Shown piece by piece: positions 1 through 6,958 of a stretch of 19,938 bases of DNA. Position numbers and translations under genes: made by a program. Numbering within the stretch: position 1 is the first letter of the stretch; the number at the start of each line of letters is the position of its first letter. The notes beneath the pieces were generated by a model. That model had not been told where the DNA came from. It searched no databases and saw only the letters and a list, made by a program, of their open reading frames with translations. The stretch is taken from the NCBI GenBank assembly GCA_037442005.1, contig JBBIRA010000035.1:1-19938 (forward strand), written 5' to 3'. The DNA is from Leptospirillum sp037442005 (lineage in GTDB: Bacteria; Nitrospirota; Leptospirillia; Leptospirillales; Leptospirillaceae).

Positions 1-845
1 TAGCCGGATTCCAGGGAATCAGCCCTGAAGAAAGTGTCACGACACTGGGCCGGGGGGGGTCGGATACAACAGCCGTGGCGATCGCCGTGGCGATCGGTGC
101 GGCCCGCTGCGACATTTATACCGATGTCACCGGTGTTTTCACGACCGATCCGAATCTTGTCCCGAAAGCCCGACGGATTGAAACAATTGCCTATGAAGAA
201 ATGCTTGAAATGGCTTCTCTCGGCGCCAAGGTTCTCCAGACCCGGTCTGTCGAATTTGCCATGAAATACAAAATGCCCGTTCGTGTCCGATCCACCTTTT
301 CGGACGATCCGGGTACGCTGGTGACACAAGAGGAGAAGGGAATGGAACAGATCGTTGTATCAGGTGTAACATTGGACAGAAATCAGGCCAAGATCACGGT
401 CCAGGACGTACCGGACCGGCCTGGACTCGCAGCCCGCCTGTTTGAAGCCATTTCGGGGCAATCGATCATTGTCGATATGATCATACAGAATATCGGCCAG
501 GATCAGATGACCGACATTTCATTTACCGTTCCCCGATCCGAAGCGAGAAAAGGAGAGAAGATCTCGTTGGCTTTTTCCCGGGAAATCGGTGCCGGTGAAG
601 TGCGAATCAAAGAAGACATCGTCAAAATCTCGATTGTGGGGGTTGGCATGCGTTCTCACTCCGGTGTCGCCGCCCGGATGTTTTCAGCTCTTGCCAAGGA
701 AGGAATCAACATCGTGATGATTTCCACCTCCGAGATCAAGATTTCTTGCCTGATCGAAGACCGGTATGCCGAATTGTCCGTGAGAACCTTGCACAAGGAG
801 TTCGAACTTGAAACGCGTGGTCTTCAAAACGGACAGGGCCACTGA
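1..845 (+). CDS. lysC: Aspartate kinase, C-terminal part (5' truncated by window edge)
   Basis: Aspartokinase phosphorylates L-aspartate in the first step towards lysine, threonine, methionine and (through threonine) isoleucine. The reading frame is open from base 3, so the start lies outside the window and about 280 of an expected ~410 residues are present. The visible part begins in the kinase domain with the family signature TTLGRGGSDTTAVA, then CDIYTDVTGVFTTDP (substrate-binding region). Two ACT domains follow: one around VQDVPDRPGLAARLF and one around SIVGVGMRSHSGVAA, ending in STSEIKISCLI, which in known enzymes forms the lysine/threonine feedback site. Feedback inhibition is therefore likely but not shown. 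The stop is followed after 14 bases by cimA, so the two genes are probably co-transcribed. Internal ATG codons (e.g. at 75) are not the true start. Confidence 0.96.
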   Translation, partial: AGFQGISPEESVTTLGRGGSDTTAVAIAVAIGAARCDIYTDVTGVFTTDPNLVPKARRIETIAYEEMLEMASLGAKVLQTRSVEFAMKYKMPVRVRSTFSDDPGTLVTQEEKGMEQIVVSGVTLDRNQAKITVQDVPDRPGLAARLFEAISGQSIIVDMIIQNIGQDQMTDISFTVPRSEARKGEKISLAFSREIGAGEVRIKEDIVKISIVGVGMRSHSGVAARMFSALAKEGINIVMISTSEIKISCLIEDRYAELSVRTLHKEFELETRGLQNGQGH

Positions 846-859
846 AGAGGAAAAACTCC

Positions 860-2521
860 ATGGGCAACCCAAAGAACACACGACAGGGAAAAGCGGAACC
901 CTCCCATCAGAAGGACCAGGCTTCTGCCGGCAGGACCAATGAGGACCTCCCGGTTTTTCTCTATGATACGACGCTGAGAGACGGGAGCCAGTCCGAAGAT
1001 ATCCAGTTTACCATTGAGGACAAGCTAAGGATTGCGACGGAGCTTGATCTTCTGGGGGTTCCCTATATTGAGGGGGGATGGCCCGGGGCCAACCCCAAGG
1101 ACATCGAGTTTTTTCGACGGATCAGGGAAACACCGCTCTCAGTCAGTAAAATGGCCGCATTCGGTTCAACCCGGAAAGCGCATAACAAGACCTCGGAAGA
1201 CCCGGTCCTTCAGGCTCTTCTGGCATCGGAAACCCCGGTTGTCACTATTTTCGGGAAATCCTGGTCACTTCATGTGCGGGAAGTCCTGAATGTCACCGCT
1301 TCCCGCAATATCGAGATGATCCGCGAAAGCGTTCTGTTCCTCAAGGACCATGGTCGGGAAGTCGTCTATGATGCCGAACATTATTTCGACGGTTTCAAGG
1401 ACGATCCGGAATTTGCCTTGAATACGCTGAAGGCCGCCTCGCAAGGGGGGGCAGACTGGATCATTCTCTGCGATACGAACGGGGGGACTCTTCCCTGGGA
1501 AGTGGCGGAGATCTTTGAAAAAACCCGAGAGGTCATCAGGACCCCTCTGGGGATCCACGCGCATAATGACTGTGAAATGGCTGTTGCCAACAGTCTGACC
1601 GCGGTCCGTCTGGGAGCCCGTCAGGTGCATGGAACCATTAACGGGATCGGGGAACGGTGCGGCAATGCCAATCTTCTGTCAGTGATGGCCAATCTGAACC
1701 TGAAAATGGGGATCGACACGACAACTCCGTCCGCCCTTTCCCGACTCAAACATCTGGCCTCTCTCCTGTTTGAGCTACAGAACAGATCACTCCCGAAAAA
1801 TCTCCCCTTTGTGGGAGAATCGGCCTTTGCCCACAAAGGAGGCGTCCATGTTCATGCCATCCGGAAAAACAGCCGGGCTTACGAGCATATAGAGCCCGGT
1901 CTTGTGGGAAACAGCCAGAGGATCCTTCTGTCGGAACATTCAGGTAAGAGCAATCTGATCGAAAAAGCGCGGCAGTATGGCATTACCATGGAGACGGAAA
2001 GTCCGGAAGCGGAAAAAATACTCAGGCGATTAAAAGAGCTTGAGCATCAGGGATTCCAGTTTGAAGGGGCAGAGGCCTCATTCGAGCTTCTGATGCGAAC
2101 GGCCATGGGATCCATGCAGCCTTTTTTCAATGTTGAGTTTTTCCATATTCTGATGGATCAGCAATCAACCCGGGAAGCAGGACTGTCTGAAGCAACGATG
2201 CGGATCAAGGTCGGAGATCTCCATGAACATACGGCCGCATTGGGAAACGGTCCGGTCAATGCGCTCGATCTGGTTCTCCGGAAATCCCTGACCCCCTTTT
2301 ACCCTGAAGTGGGCAAGATCCGTCTTGTGGACTACAAGGTCCGAGTCCTGACCGGAGACCGGGGAACATCCTCCGGTGTCCGTGTTCTCATTCAGTCAAG
2401 CGCCGACCAGAGCCAGTGGGGAACGGTTGGGGTTTCCGAAAATGTCATCAGTGCCAGCCTTATGGCGCTTAAAGACAGTATTGATTATTGGCTTTTCAAA
2501 TCCGGAGTGACGCCCAAATGA
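860..2521 (+). CDS. cimA: (R)-citramalate synthase, CimA type
   Basis: The enzyme condenses pyruvate and acetyl-CoA to citramalate, the threonine-independent entry to isoleucine synthesis. The 553-residue protein has the HMGL/DRE-TIM barrel motif DTTLRDGSQ (residues 36-44, R40 and D41 at the active site) and the metal-binding HAHND at 233-237. The C-terminal ~150 residues form a LeuA-type dimer/regulatory domain. The long form with SEDIQFT after the DRE motif and the EGGWPGANPKD stretch match the CimA branch (TIGR00977 type) better than 2-isopropylmalate synthase. The first ~30 residues are hydrophilic, Lys/Gln-rich and longer than usual; no later Met precedes the barrel, so ATG 860 is kept, with an AGAGGAAAA purine stretch upstream. 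The gene lies between lysC and lpxA and overlaps lpxA by 4 bases. A homocitrate or isopropylmalate synthase is the alternative, less likely. Confidence 0.92.
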   Translation: MGNPKNTRQGKAEPSHQKDQASAGRTNEDLPVFLYDTTLRDGSQSEDIQFTIEDKLRIATELDLLGVPYIEGGWPGANPKDIEFFRRIRETPLSVSKMAAFGSTRKAHNKTSEDPVLQALLASETPVVTIFGKSWSLHVREVLNVTASRNIEMIRESVLFLKDHGREVVYDAEHYFDGFKDDPEFALNTLKAASQGGADWIILCDTNGGTLPWEVAEIFEKTREVIRTPLGIHAHNDCEMAVANSLTAVRLGARQVHGTINGIGERCGNANLLSVMANLNLKMGIDTTTPSALSRLKHLASLLFELQNRSLPKNLPFVGESAFAHKGGVHVHAIRKNSRAYEHIEPGLVGNSQRILLSEHSGKSNLIEKARQYGITMETESPEAEKILRRLKELEHQGFQFEGAEASFELLMRTAMGSMQPFFNVEFFHILMDQQSTREAGLSEATMRIKVGDLHEHTAALGNGPVNALDLVLRKSLTPFYPEVGKIRLVDYKVRVLTGDRGTSSGVRVLIQSSADQSQWGTVGVSENVISASLMALKDSIDYWLFKSGVTPK

Positions 2522-3354
2522 CCTCTTCCGAACAGGACCAAACCCATCTTGCTCCACCGGTCATCCATCCGACAGCGATCGTCGAAGGGAATGTGGAAAT
2601 TGAACCGGGTGTCAGGATCGGCCCCTGGTGTCATATCAAGGGACCCACGTCGATCGGGGCGGGGAGCGTTCTCCATGAACGGGCCTCAGTGGGGCCATGG
2701 GTCATTATGGGACGGCAGAACACGATCCATATGGGGGCCATCATCGGACATGCCCCCCAGGATCTCTCCTACGGGGGAGAAGAAACCTGGACGCATATCG
2801 GATCCGGAAACGATATCAGGGAATATGTCACCATCCACCGGGGATCCCATGCCGGACTCCGGACTGTGATCGGAGACCAGAACCTCCTGATGGCTCTTTC
2901 TCATGTCGCCCACGATGTCGAAATCGGCAATCGGGTGATCCTCGCGAATGGAGCCTTGCTGGCCGGCCATGTGATTGTGGAAGATCAGGTCTTTGTCTCG
3001 GGAGGGGTTCTCGTTCACCAGTTTGTCCGGATCGGAAGGCTGGCCCTTTTGCGGGGTGGATCCCGAACGAGTCGGGATGTCCCGCCATTCTGCATCATGG
3101 ACGGAACGCACACCGTCCGGTCGTTAAACCGGGTGGGGCTCAAGCGCGCCGGTTTTTCCGCTGACGACCGGAATCGCCTGCGGTGGGCTTTCAGGCTTTT
3201 ATTCGGTCAACGGAAAATGGAAAAGGAAACGATTGCCCAACTCGCCTCAGACCAGAACCCGGCCATTCGGGAATTGGCGCTCTTTATCCAGCAAAGCAAA
3301 CGGGGAGTATGCCATGGTTCCGGAGAGTATGCCCATGAAGAGCCTGAGGATTGA
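2518..3354 (+). CDS. lpxA: UDP-N-acetylglucosamine acyltransferase
   Basis: LpxA transfers a 3-hydroxyacyl chain from ACP to UDP-GlcNAc, the first step of lipid A synthesis in the cytoplasm. The 278-residue protein starts with left-handed beta-helix hexapeptide repeats (HPTAIVEGNVEIEPGVRIG). It keeps the SHVAHD motif, in which His132 aligns with the catalytic His125 of E. coli LpxA, and the HMGAIIGHAPQD and NDIREYVTIHRG segments. The C-terminal helical domain opens with VRSLNRVGLKRAGFS. I chose ATG 2518, which overlaps the cimA stop as ATGA and suggests translational coupling; a GTG/ATG further upstream (2488) would sit inside cimA and adds ten residues foreign to the family. The usual lipid A partners lpxD, fabZ and lpxB are not next to it. 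The gene tells us the host makes lipopolysaccharide. Confidence 0.95.
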   Translation: MTSSEQDQTHLAPPVIHPTAIVEGNVEIEPGVRIGPWCHIKGPTSIGAGSVLHERASVGPWVIMGRQNTIHMGAIIGHAPQDLSYGGEETWTHIGSGNDIREYVTIHRGSHAGLRTVIGDQNLLMALSHVAHDVEIGNRVILANGALLAGHVIVEDQVFVSGGVLVHQFVRIGRLALLRGGSRTSRDVPPFCIMDGTHTVRSLNRVGLKRAGFSADDRNRLRWAFRLLFGQRKMEKETIAQLASDQNPAIRELALFIQQSKRGVCHGSGEYAHEEPED

Positions 3355-3395
3355 CATCTCATCCCACCGGGTGATTGAGCGAAGAGCCTTTCCGG

Positions 3396-3680
3396 TTACT
3401 TTTTCGGCTTTATAAGCTTTTCCATCAATCTTTCCGCCTCAAACCAGTCCTCTTCGCATCGCCCCTGGCTAAACCCGCGGTGTTCGGCGATGAAATAGGC
3501 TGCATCGGCGACCATTTTGTTCCAGGCCTCAAGAGAAATCTCCGATGAGCCTCCTTTGGAGGCGGAACCCTCTTTCACGGATTTTTTCTTGACTTCCGGC
3601 TTTGTATTCTCTTGGGATTTAAGAAGAACCGTTGATTTTTTTTTCGTTTTTTCTTCCGCATGGGCGGCTTTTTCCGGCAT
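3396..3680 (-). CDS. Small DUF2934-like protein
   Basis: This is a 94-residue protein of unknown function. Residues 1-48 are Lys/Glu/Ser-rich and probably disordered. Residues ~52-90 form a short helical domain with AAYFIAEHRGF and EEDWFEAERLM, the pattern I associate with DUF2934 (Ala-x-x-[IL]-A...DW-x-x-AE). Assignment to that family is from memory. I start at ATG 3680 because AAGGAG sits 6-7 bases before it; the frame stays open further upstream to about 3761 with a TTG, but that extension looks unlike the family. It is transcribed against lpxA, whose stop is 41 bases away, and divergently from the rhodanese gene. A candidate promoter lies at 3787-3760. Confidence 0.72.
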   Translation of the reverse strand: MPEKAAHAEEKTKKKSTVLLKSQENTKPEVKKKSVKEGSASKGGSSEISLEAWNKMVADAAYFIAEHRGFSQGRCEEDWFEAERLMEKLIKPKK

Positions 3681-3759
3681 CCTGAACTCCTTTTTAAGAG
3701 GTTGTCTGTCTGAAAAATTCCTGACGTTCACATTGCGGCCTTCAGAAGACCTCCTTTTC

Positions 3760-3787
3760 AAGATACCAGCAAAATCGAACTTGTCAA
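3760..3787 (-). promoter_or_regulatory. Candidate sigma70 promoter for the DUF2934-like gene
   Basis: Read on the - strand, a perfect TTGACA (3787-3782) is followed after 16 bases by TATCTT (3765-3760), four of six matches to the -10 consensus. The start codon at 3680 would give a leader of about 75 bases. This is sequence match only. Confidence 0.45.
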
Positions 3788-3885
3788 TTAAGAGAAGCCT
3801 GTCCGATCAGAAAGAAGATCTTTCCTCCAAGCAACAGGCAACAGCATCAATCTCTTAAGATTGGCATCGCAGGATTTCCGTGGAA

Positions 3886-3914
3886 TTGACTTCAAATCAT
3901 TCTCTTCGTATGGT
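3886..3914 (+). promoter_or_regulatory. Candidate sigma70 promoter for the rhodanese gene
   Basis: TTGACT (3886-3891), a 17-base spacer and TATGGT (3909-3914) match the sigma70 pattern in five and four of six positions. It points to the rhodanese gene at 4068 and would give a leader of about 145 bases. It lies about 100 bases from the opposing candidate promoter for the DUF2934-like gene. Confidence 0.4.
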
Positions 3915-4067
3915 TGAAGGAATTCTTGATCGTTTCGGGTGAAACCCTGTCAATGTGAAGAAGATCTTCCTGACTGCTTCCTGTCCCGCATGCTACGGGG
4001 ACTTCTGCTGGGAAGGCAGGCAAGAAGAGACCTCTTCCTTATCCGGTTAAAGCGGAGAGGGTACTTT

Positions 4068-4562
4068 ATGAAAGAGATTTCCAAAAAAGATTCTTTAAGC
4101 GATTGTGAGCTTTTATTCGGAAGTCAGGAAATCAACATTTCCTGTGAAGAAATCCGGGATATCCTTCATGGAAAAGGGCAGGGCCGGGGCAGTGACACGA
4201 TTCTTCTTGATGTCCGGGAAGAGTGGGAACACCGGTATGTGCGGTTTCCCCGGTCTATTCTCATTTCCCTTTCCCGACTGCCGGAAAAACTTGAGGAACT
4301 TCCCAGGGACAAGAAAATCATTGTCTACTGTCATACCGGGGTCCGCTCTCTTCTGGCCTGTTTTCTTCTTTCTCAGAACGGATTTCAATCCATCAAAAAC
4401 CTGGAAGGTGGAATCGACTTTTATGCAGCCAGAATAAACCCCCGTCTCCCCCGGTATTCACTGGAGCCGGACCGTCGTCCTTCATTACCGACAGCCGATG
4501 AAACGAAAATCGGTGATCTCGATCCTGACTCCTGGGGGGAAGGGATCGCCGGACAGCCCTGA
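4068..4562 (+). CDS. Single-domain rhodanese-like sulfurtransferase
   Basis: Rhodanese domains carry sulfur as a persulfide on a cysteine. The 164-residue protein has one such domain: DTILLDVREEWE (residues 43-54), the active-site loop CHTGVRS with Cys88, and NLEGGIDFYAARINPRLPRY at 111-130. The last element resembles the rhodanese domains found in MoeB/ThiF-type proteins and small stand-alone versions of them. A ~30-residue polar tail follows. No signal peptide is seen, so it is probably cytoplasmic. Start ATG 4068 has GGAGAGG about 7 bases upstream; the frame is open back to 3939 but that part is Arg-rich and unlike the family. The substrate is unknown and the neighbours give no clear clue. 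Confidence 0.85.
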   Translation: MKEISKKDSLSDCELLFGSQEINISCEEIRDILHGKGQGRGSDTILLDVREEWEHRYVRFPRSILISLSRLPEKLEELPRDKKIIVYCHTGVRSLLACFLLSQNGFQSIKNLEGGIDFYAARINPRLPRYSLEPDRRPSLPTADETKIGDLDPDSWGEGIAGQP

Positions 4563-4657
4563 ATAGTCTTAAGGACCAGAAATCAGGATTATTGGGGAAC
4601 CCGGGGTCAAAAACGGGATACTGATACCGGGTTACCGCAGGAAAGAGTCGGGTAAGA

Positions 4658-4686
4658 TTGACATAGAACAAGCTGTTGACTACTAT
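4658..4686 (+). promoter_or_regulatory. Sigma70-type promoter before ihfA-like gene
   Basis: A perfect -35 TTGACA (4658-4663), a 17-base spacer and TACTAT (4681-4686) make this the best promoter match in the window. It is 30 bases before the ihfA-like start and, with short gaps downstream, could serve ihfA, merR and the tRNA up to the terminator at 5415-5447. Confidence 0.65.
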
Positions 4687-4715
4687 TAGGGATCTTTTTT
4701 GGGAAGGGATAGATC

Positions 4716-4991
4716 ATGAAGCGATCAGATATCGTTCATCACGTTCTTGAGAACGCAGACAATCCGGCGATGACAGCCCGATCAGTAGGACGCATCTTCG
4801 ATTTCTTTCTTGAAGAGATTTCGAGTTCCCTGGAACGGGGTGAAGATGTGAAAATTTCCGGATTCGGAACATTCATCGTCCGGAAGATACGGGCCAGGCC
4901 GGGGCGCAATCCACGAACTGGCGAGCCGGTTCCGATCCCGGAACATCATACGGTTCTGTTCCACCCCAGCCGGTCTTTTTTCAAGAAATAA
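4716..4991 (+). CDS. ihfA: Integration host factor / HU family DNA-bending protein (IHF-alpha like)
   Basis: These small basic proteins bind as dimers and bend DNA, helping nucleoid structure, transcription and recombination. The 91-residue protein covers the whole fold: KRSDIVHHVLE at the start, VKISGFGTFIVR around residues 46-57, and the DNA-binding arm RARPGRNPRTGEPVPIP with the Pro that intercalates into the minor groove. The arm sequence favours the IHF-alpha side of the family over HU, but family branch cannot be settled by eye. GGAAGGG lies about 9 bases before ATG 4716. The gene is first in a short unit with merR and tRNA-Pro. The same ihfA-merR order is, as far as I recall, common in Deltaproteobacteria. 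Confidence 0.88.
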   Translation: MKRSDIVHHVLENADNPAMTARSVGRIFDFFLEEISSSLERGEDVKISGFGTFIVRKIRARPGRNPRTGEPVPIPEHHTVLFHPSRSFFKK

Positions 4992-5002
4992 AGACGGCCC
5001 GG

Positions 5003-5341
5003 GTGATGGGTTCCCGTCCGCAAAAGAAATACAGGATCGGAGATGTTTCCAGGATGCTGGGCGTTTCCCCCTCAACTCTCCGCTACTGGGAAAAGATGAT
5101 TCCGCTTCTTTCCCCGGTCAAGACCCCCGGGGGGCAACGGGAATACCTGGAAGAGGATGTCCGCTTCCTCGGGCGGATCATGCAGCTCGTCAAAAACGAG
5201 GGGCGGTCCGTTGAGAATGCAAAAGAACTTCTGATGAACGGAAAAGGGGAATTCACCTCCGTTCTGTTGTGGGATATCTTGGCAGAAGTCCGTAAAGCCC
5301 TGCATATCATGGAACGTAATGATCAGGAAATCGGGGCGTAG
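5003..5341 (+). CDS. Small MerR-type transcription regulator
   Basis: The 112-residue protein has the MerR winged helix-turn-helix near its N-terminus: YRIGDVSRMLGVSPSTLRYWE (about residues 10-30), followed by PVKTPGGQREY, the typical wing. After that there is only a helical stretch (NEGRSVENAKELL) and a short tail, with no effector-binding domain and no metal-binding cysteines, so the signal, if any, is unknown. GTG 5003 and ATG 5006 are both possible starts. The gene follows ihfA by 11 bases. Its last three codons and stop lie within the tRNA-Pro gene (10-base overlap), so tRNA 5' processing should cut the message before the stop codon. Confidence 0.88.
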   Translation: MMGSRPQKKYRIGDVSRMLGVSPSTLRYWEKMIPLLSPVKTPGGQREYLEEDVRFLGRIMQLVKNEGRSVENAKELLMNGKGEFTSVLLWDILAEVRKALHIMERNDQEIGA

Positions 5342-5408
5342 CGCAGCCCGGTAGCGCACTCCCTTGGGGTGGGAGTGGTCGAAGGTTCAAATCCTTTCGC
5401 CCCGACCA
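5332..5408 (+). tRNA. tRNA-Pro, anticodon GGG
   Basis: The 77-base gene folds into a full cloverleaf. Acceptor arms are CGGGGCG (5332-5338) and CGCCCCG (5398-5404); the D stem is GCGC/GCGC; the anticodon stem CTCCC/GGGAG encloses TTGGGGT, giving anticodon GGG at 5366-5368. The T arm is GAAGG/CCTTT with TTCAAAT, and CCA is encoded (5406-5408). It reads CCC and CCU codons. The first ten bases overlap the end of merR, and a terminator follows directly. Confidence 0.97.
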
Positions 5409-5414
5409 ATGTTC

Positions 5415-5447
5415 GAGGAGTTCCATTTCTGGGGCTCCTCTTTTTTT
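5415..5447 (+). terminator. Rho-independent terminator after tRNA-Pro
   Basis: GAGGAGTTCC (5415-5424) pairs with GGGGCTCCTC (5431-5440), with two G-U pairs and a 6-base loop, followed by seven T. It ends the ihfA-merR-tRNA unit. surE begins only 27 bases later, so surE needs either read-through or a promoter I cannot identify. Confidence 0.9.
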
Positions 5448-5473
5448 ATCTTTGTAAATGATGGGACCTGAGC

Positions 5474-6271
5474 TTGCACCTTTCCCCCGATGAACCGCTG
5501 ATTCTGATTTCAAATGATGACGGCATTGATTCCGATGGAATCCGGGTACTCGAAGAGGCAGCTTCCGGATTCGGACAGATCGTGGTTGTCGCCCCGGATC
5601 AGGAGCGATCAGCCGCGTCTCATGCGCTGACGCTGCACCAACCGCTCCGGTATGTCGAGCGCACCCGGAATCATTATGCCGTCAACGGAACACCGACAGA
5701 CTGCATCAATCTTGCCCGGTTCGTCATTCTTCCCCGAAAACCGGATCTGGTTCTTTCCGGGATTAATCACGGATCCAACCTGGCCGACGATGTCACCTAT
5801 TCCGGTACAGTGTCCGCCGCCTTTGAGGGATCCCTTCTGGGATCGGTGTCCATGGCATTTTCCCTTGAAAGCCCGCAGGTGGAAGGGGCGCCCTTCAGAA
5901 TGGATACAGCCCTTCTGGTGGCCAGGGACCTGATTGGAAAGATTCTGTCGAAACCCGGTGATCCTGCCGTCCTGTACTCGGTCAACATTCCCGACCGGAC
6001 CCCCGGGACAATGAACGGGATCAGGGTGACCCATCTCGGTAAGCGAATATTAAATGAGAATAATATTATCCGGAAGGAAGATCCCCGGGGAAAACCGTAC
6101 TTCTGGATCGGACTCAATGCCCGGAACTACGAGCCGGATCCTCACTCGGACCTTCATGCCATTGATCACGGATTTGTTTCTGTGACCCCCTTGCATCTGG
6201 ACCTGACTCATTTTCCATCGATCGATACTTTACGATCCTGGGAAAAGGATGGCGGGATTCCTTCATCGTAA
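5474..6271 (+). CDS. surE: 5'-nucleotidase / exopolyphosphatase SurE
   Basis: SurE is a metal-dependent phosphatase that removes phosphate from nucleoside 5'-/3'-monophosphates. The 265-residue protein shows the family marks in order: NDDG (residues 14-17, metal site), PDQERSAASHALTL, NGTPTDC, SGINHGSN and YSGTVSAAFEG. Length is usual. The only start that suits the N-terminus is TTG 5474, with GGGA about 7 bases upstream; the ATGs at 5458 and 5461 are in another frame. An AT-rich patch near 6045-6068 includes the codons ATA and TTA. Many genomes place surE next to pcm; here the next gene is a PCMT-like protein with a lost cofactor motif. Confidence 0.95.
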   Translation: MHLSPDEPLILISNDDGIDSDGIRVLEEAASGFGQIVVVAPDQERSAASHALTLHQPLRYVERTRNHYAVNGTPTDCINLARFVILPRKPDLVLSGINHGSNLADDVTYSGTVSAAFEGSLLGSVSMAFSLESPQVEGAPFRMDTALLVARDLIGKILSKPGDPAVLYSVNIPDRTPGTMNGIRVTHLGKRILNENNIIRKEDPRGKPYFWIGLNARNYEPDPHSDLHAIDHGFVSVTPLHLDLTHFPSIDTLRSWEKDGGIPSS

Positions 6272-6397
6272 CGGGGTATTCCGGAAAGCATCAGGAGACG
6301 GATCTTTTCCGGCCACTGAAATTTAAAATCATTGAATGCGCCCGGGCAACGCACTGTGGTATTCTTCTTTTTTTGTCTGAATGAGGGGACTTTATCC

Positions 6398-6958
6398 ATG
6401 GCCTTGATGCATTCCCGTGAATACAGGAATAATGCGGTCTCTCTCCTTTCCCGGCAATTTCCGGAGGCCGATCCGAGAATCTTTTCGGCCATTTTGAAAA
6501 ATCCCCGGGAAGATCTTTTCCCTGATTTTGCACCTGGTGACCTGTACGGAAATGTCCGTCCCCGTGGATTCGGCGGAAGACTGGCTCCGCTTCTCCCGGA
6601 AGTGGTTCACGTCCTCGTGGAAAGTGCCATTAACCGGGGAGACCAGATCCTTCTGGTGGCCCCGAGGGATCCCTATTTTCTGGTGATCCTTTCCGAGCTG
6701 ACCGCACGCATTGCCATCTTCGACCCCGATCCTGCGATGGCCGGAATCCTGTCAATCGCCGTTTCTGATCTGGGAGTTCCCCATATCAAGGTGACAACAG
6801 ATACCGCTCTCGCCACCGGTTTGGCATGCGGCCGGAAAGTGATCCATCTCTGCGCTCCGGAAGATCCGGAGCCATTTAAGTCATTTCACCAAAACATTCC
6901 CCCTGACAAGTTCTTCGGCTATATCCTGACTCATGAACCCTCGATGGAGAGATTCTGA
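6398..6958 (+). CDS. PCMT-like protein lacking the SAM-binding motif
   Basis: I infer that this 186-residue protein is a diverged relative of protein-L-isoaspartate O-methyltransferase. Residues 25-42 (DPRIFSAILKNPREDLFP) match the family's DxRVLxAMxxVPRExFVP, and residues 56-78 fall where the family has PIGxGQTISQP and the following helix. The beta strand ILLV (84-87) is placed as motif I, but the Gly-rich cofactor loop (EIGTGSGY) is replaced by VAPRDPY. The LTARIAIFDPDPAMAG part fits the next strand and helix. The active-site TISQP motif is also missing. Start ATG 6398 has GAGGGG 9 bases upstream. The gene ends in TGATG with cysS, so the two are coupled. Its place after surE is where pcm sits in many genomes. 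It might bind isoaspartyl protein without methylating it; its role is unknown. Without the context I would call it hypothetical. Confidence 0.6.
   Translation: MALMHSREYRNNAVSLLSRQFPEADPRIFSAILKNPREDLFPDFAPGDLYGNVRPRGFGGRLAPLLPEVVHVLVESAINRGDQILLVAPRDPYFLVILSELTARIAIFDPDPAMAGILSIAVSDLGVPHIKVTTDTALATGLACGRKVIHLCAPEDPEPFKSFHQNIPPDKFFGYILTHEPSMERF

Larger units (their letters stand above)
3681..4067. other. 387-base intergenic region between two divergent genes
   Basis: No convincing gene was found here. Frames are open in places on both strands but lack ribosome sites and recognisable protein sequence. The stretch holds one candidate promoter for each flanking gene. AAGATCTT palindromes occur at 3815-3822 and, as GAAGATCTTC, at 3960-3969; they are short and may be chance. 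The rhodanese leader from the predicted + promoter to ATG 4068 would be about 145 bases long, with only weak hairpins (for example GTCCCG near 3982 facing CGGGGAC near 3995). Confidence 0.5.

Noticed and set aside
75..104. Tandem GTGGCGATCG repeat in lysC
   Set aside because: It encodes the normal AVAIAVAIGA stretch of the aspartokinase signature at normal length, so no insertion is implied.
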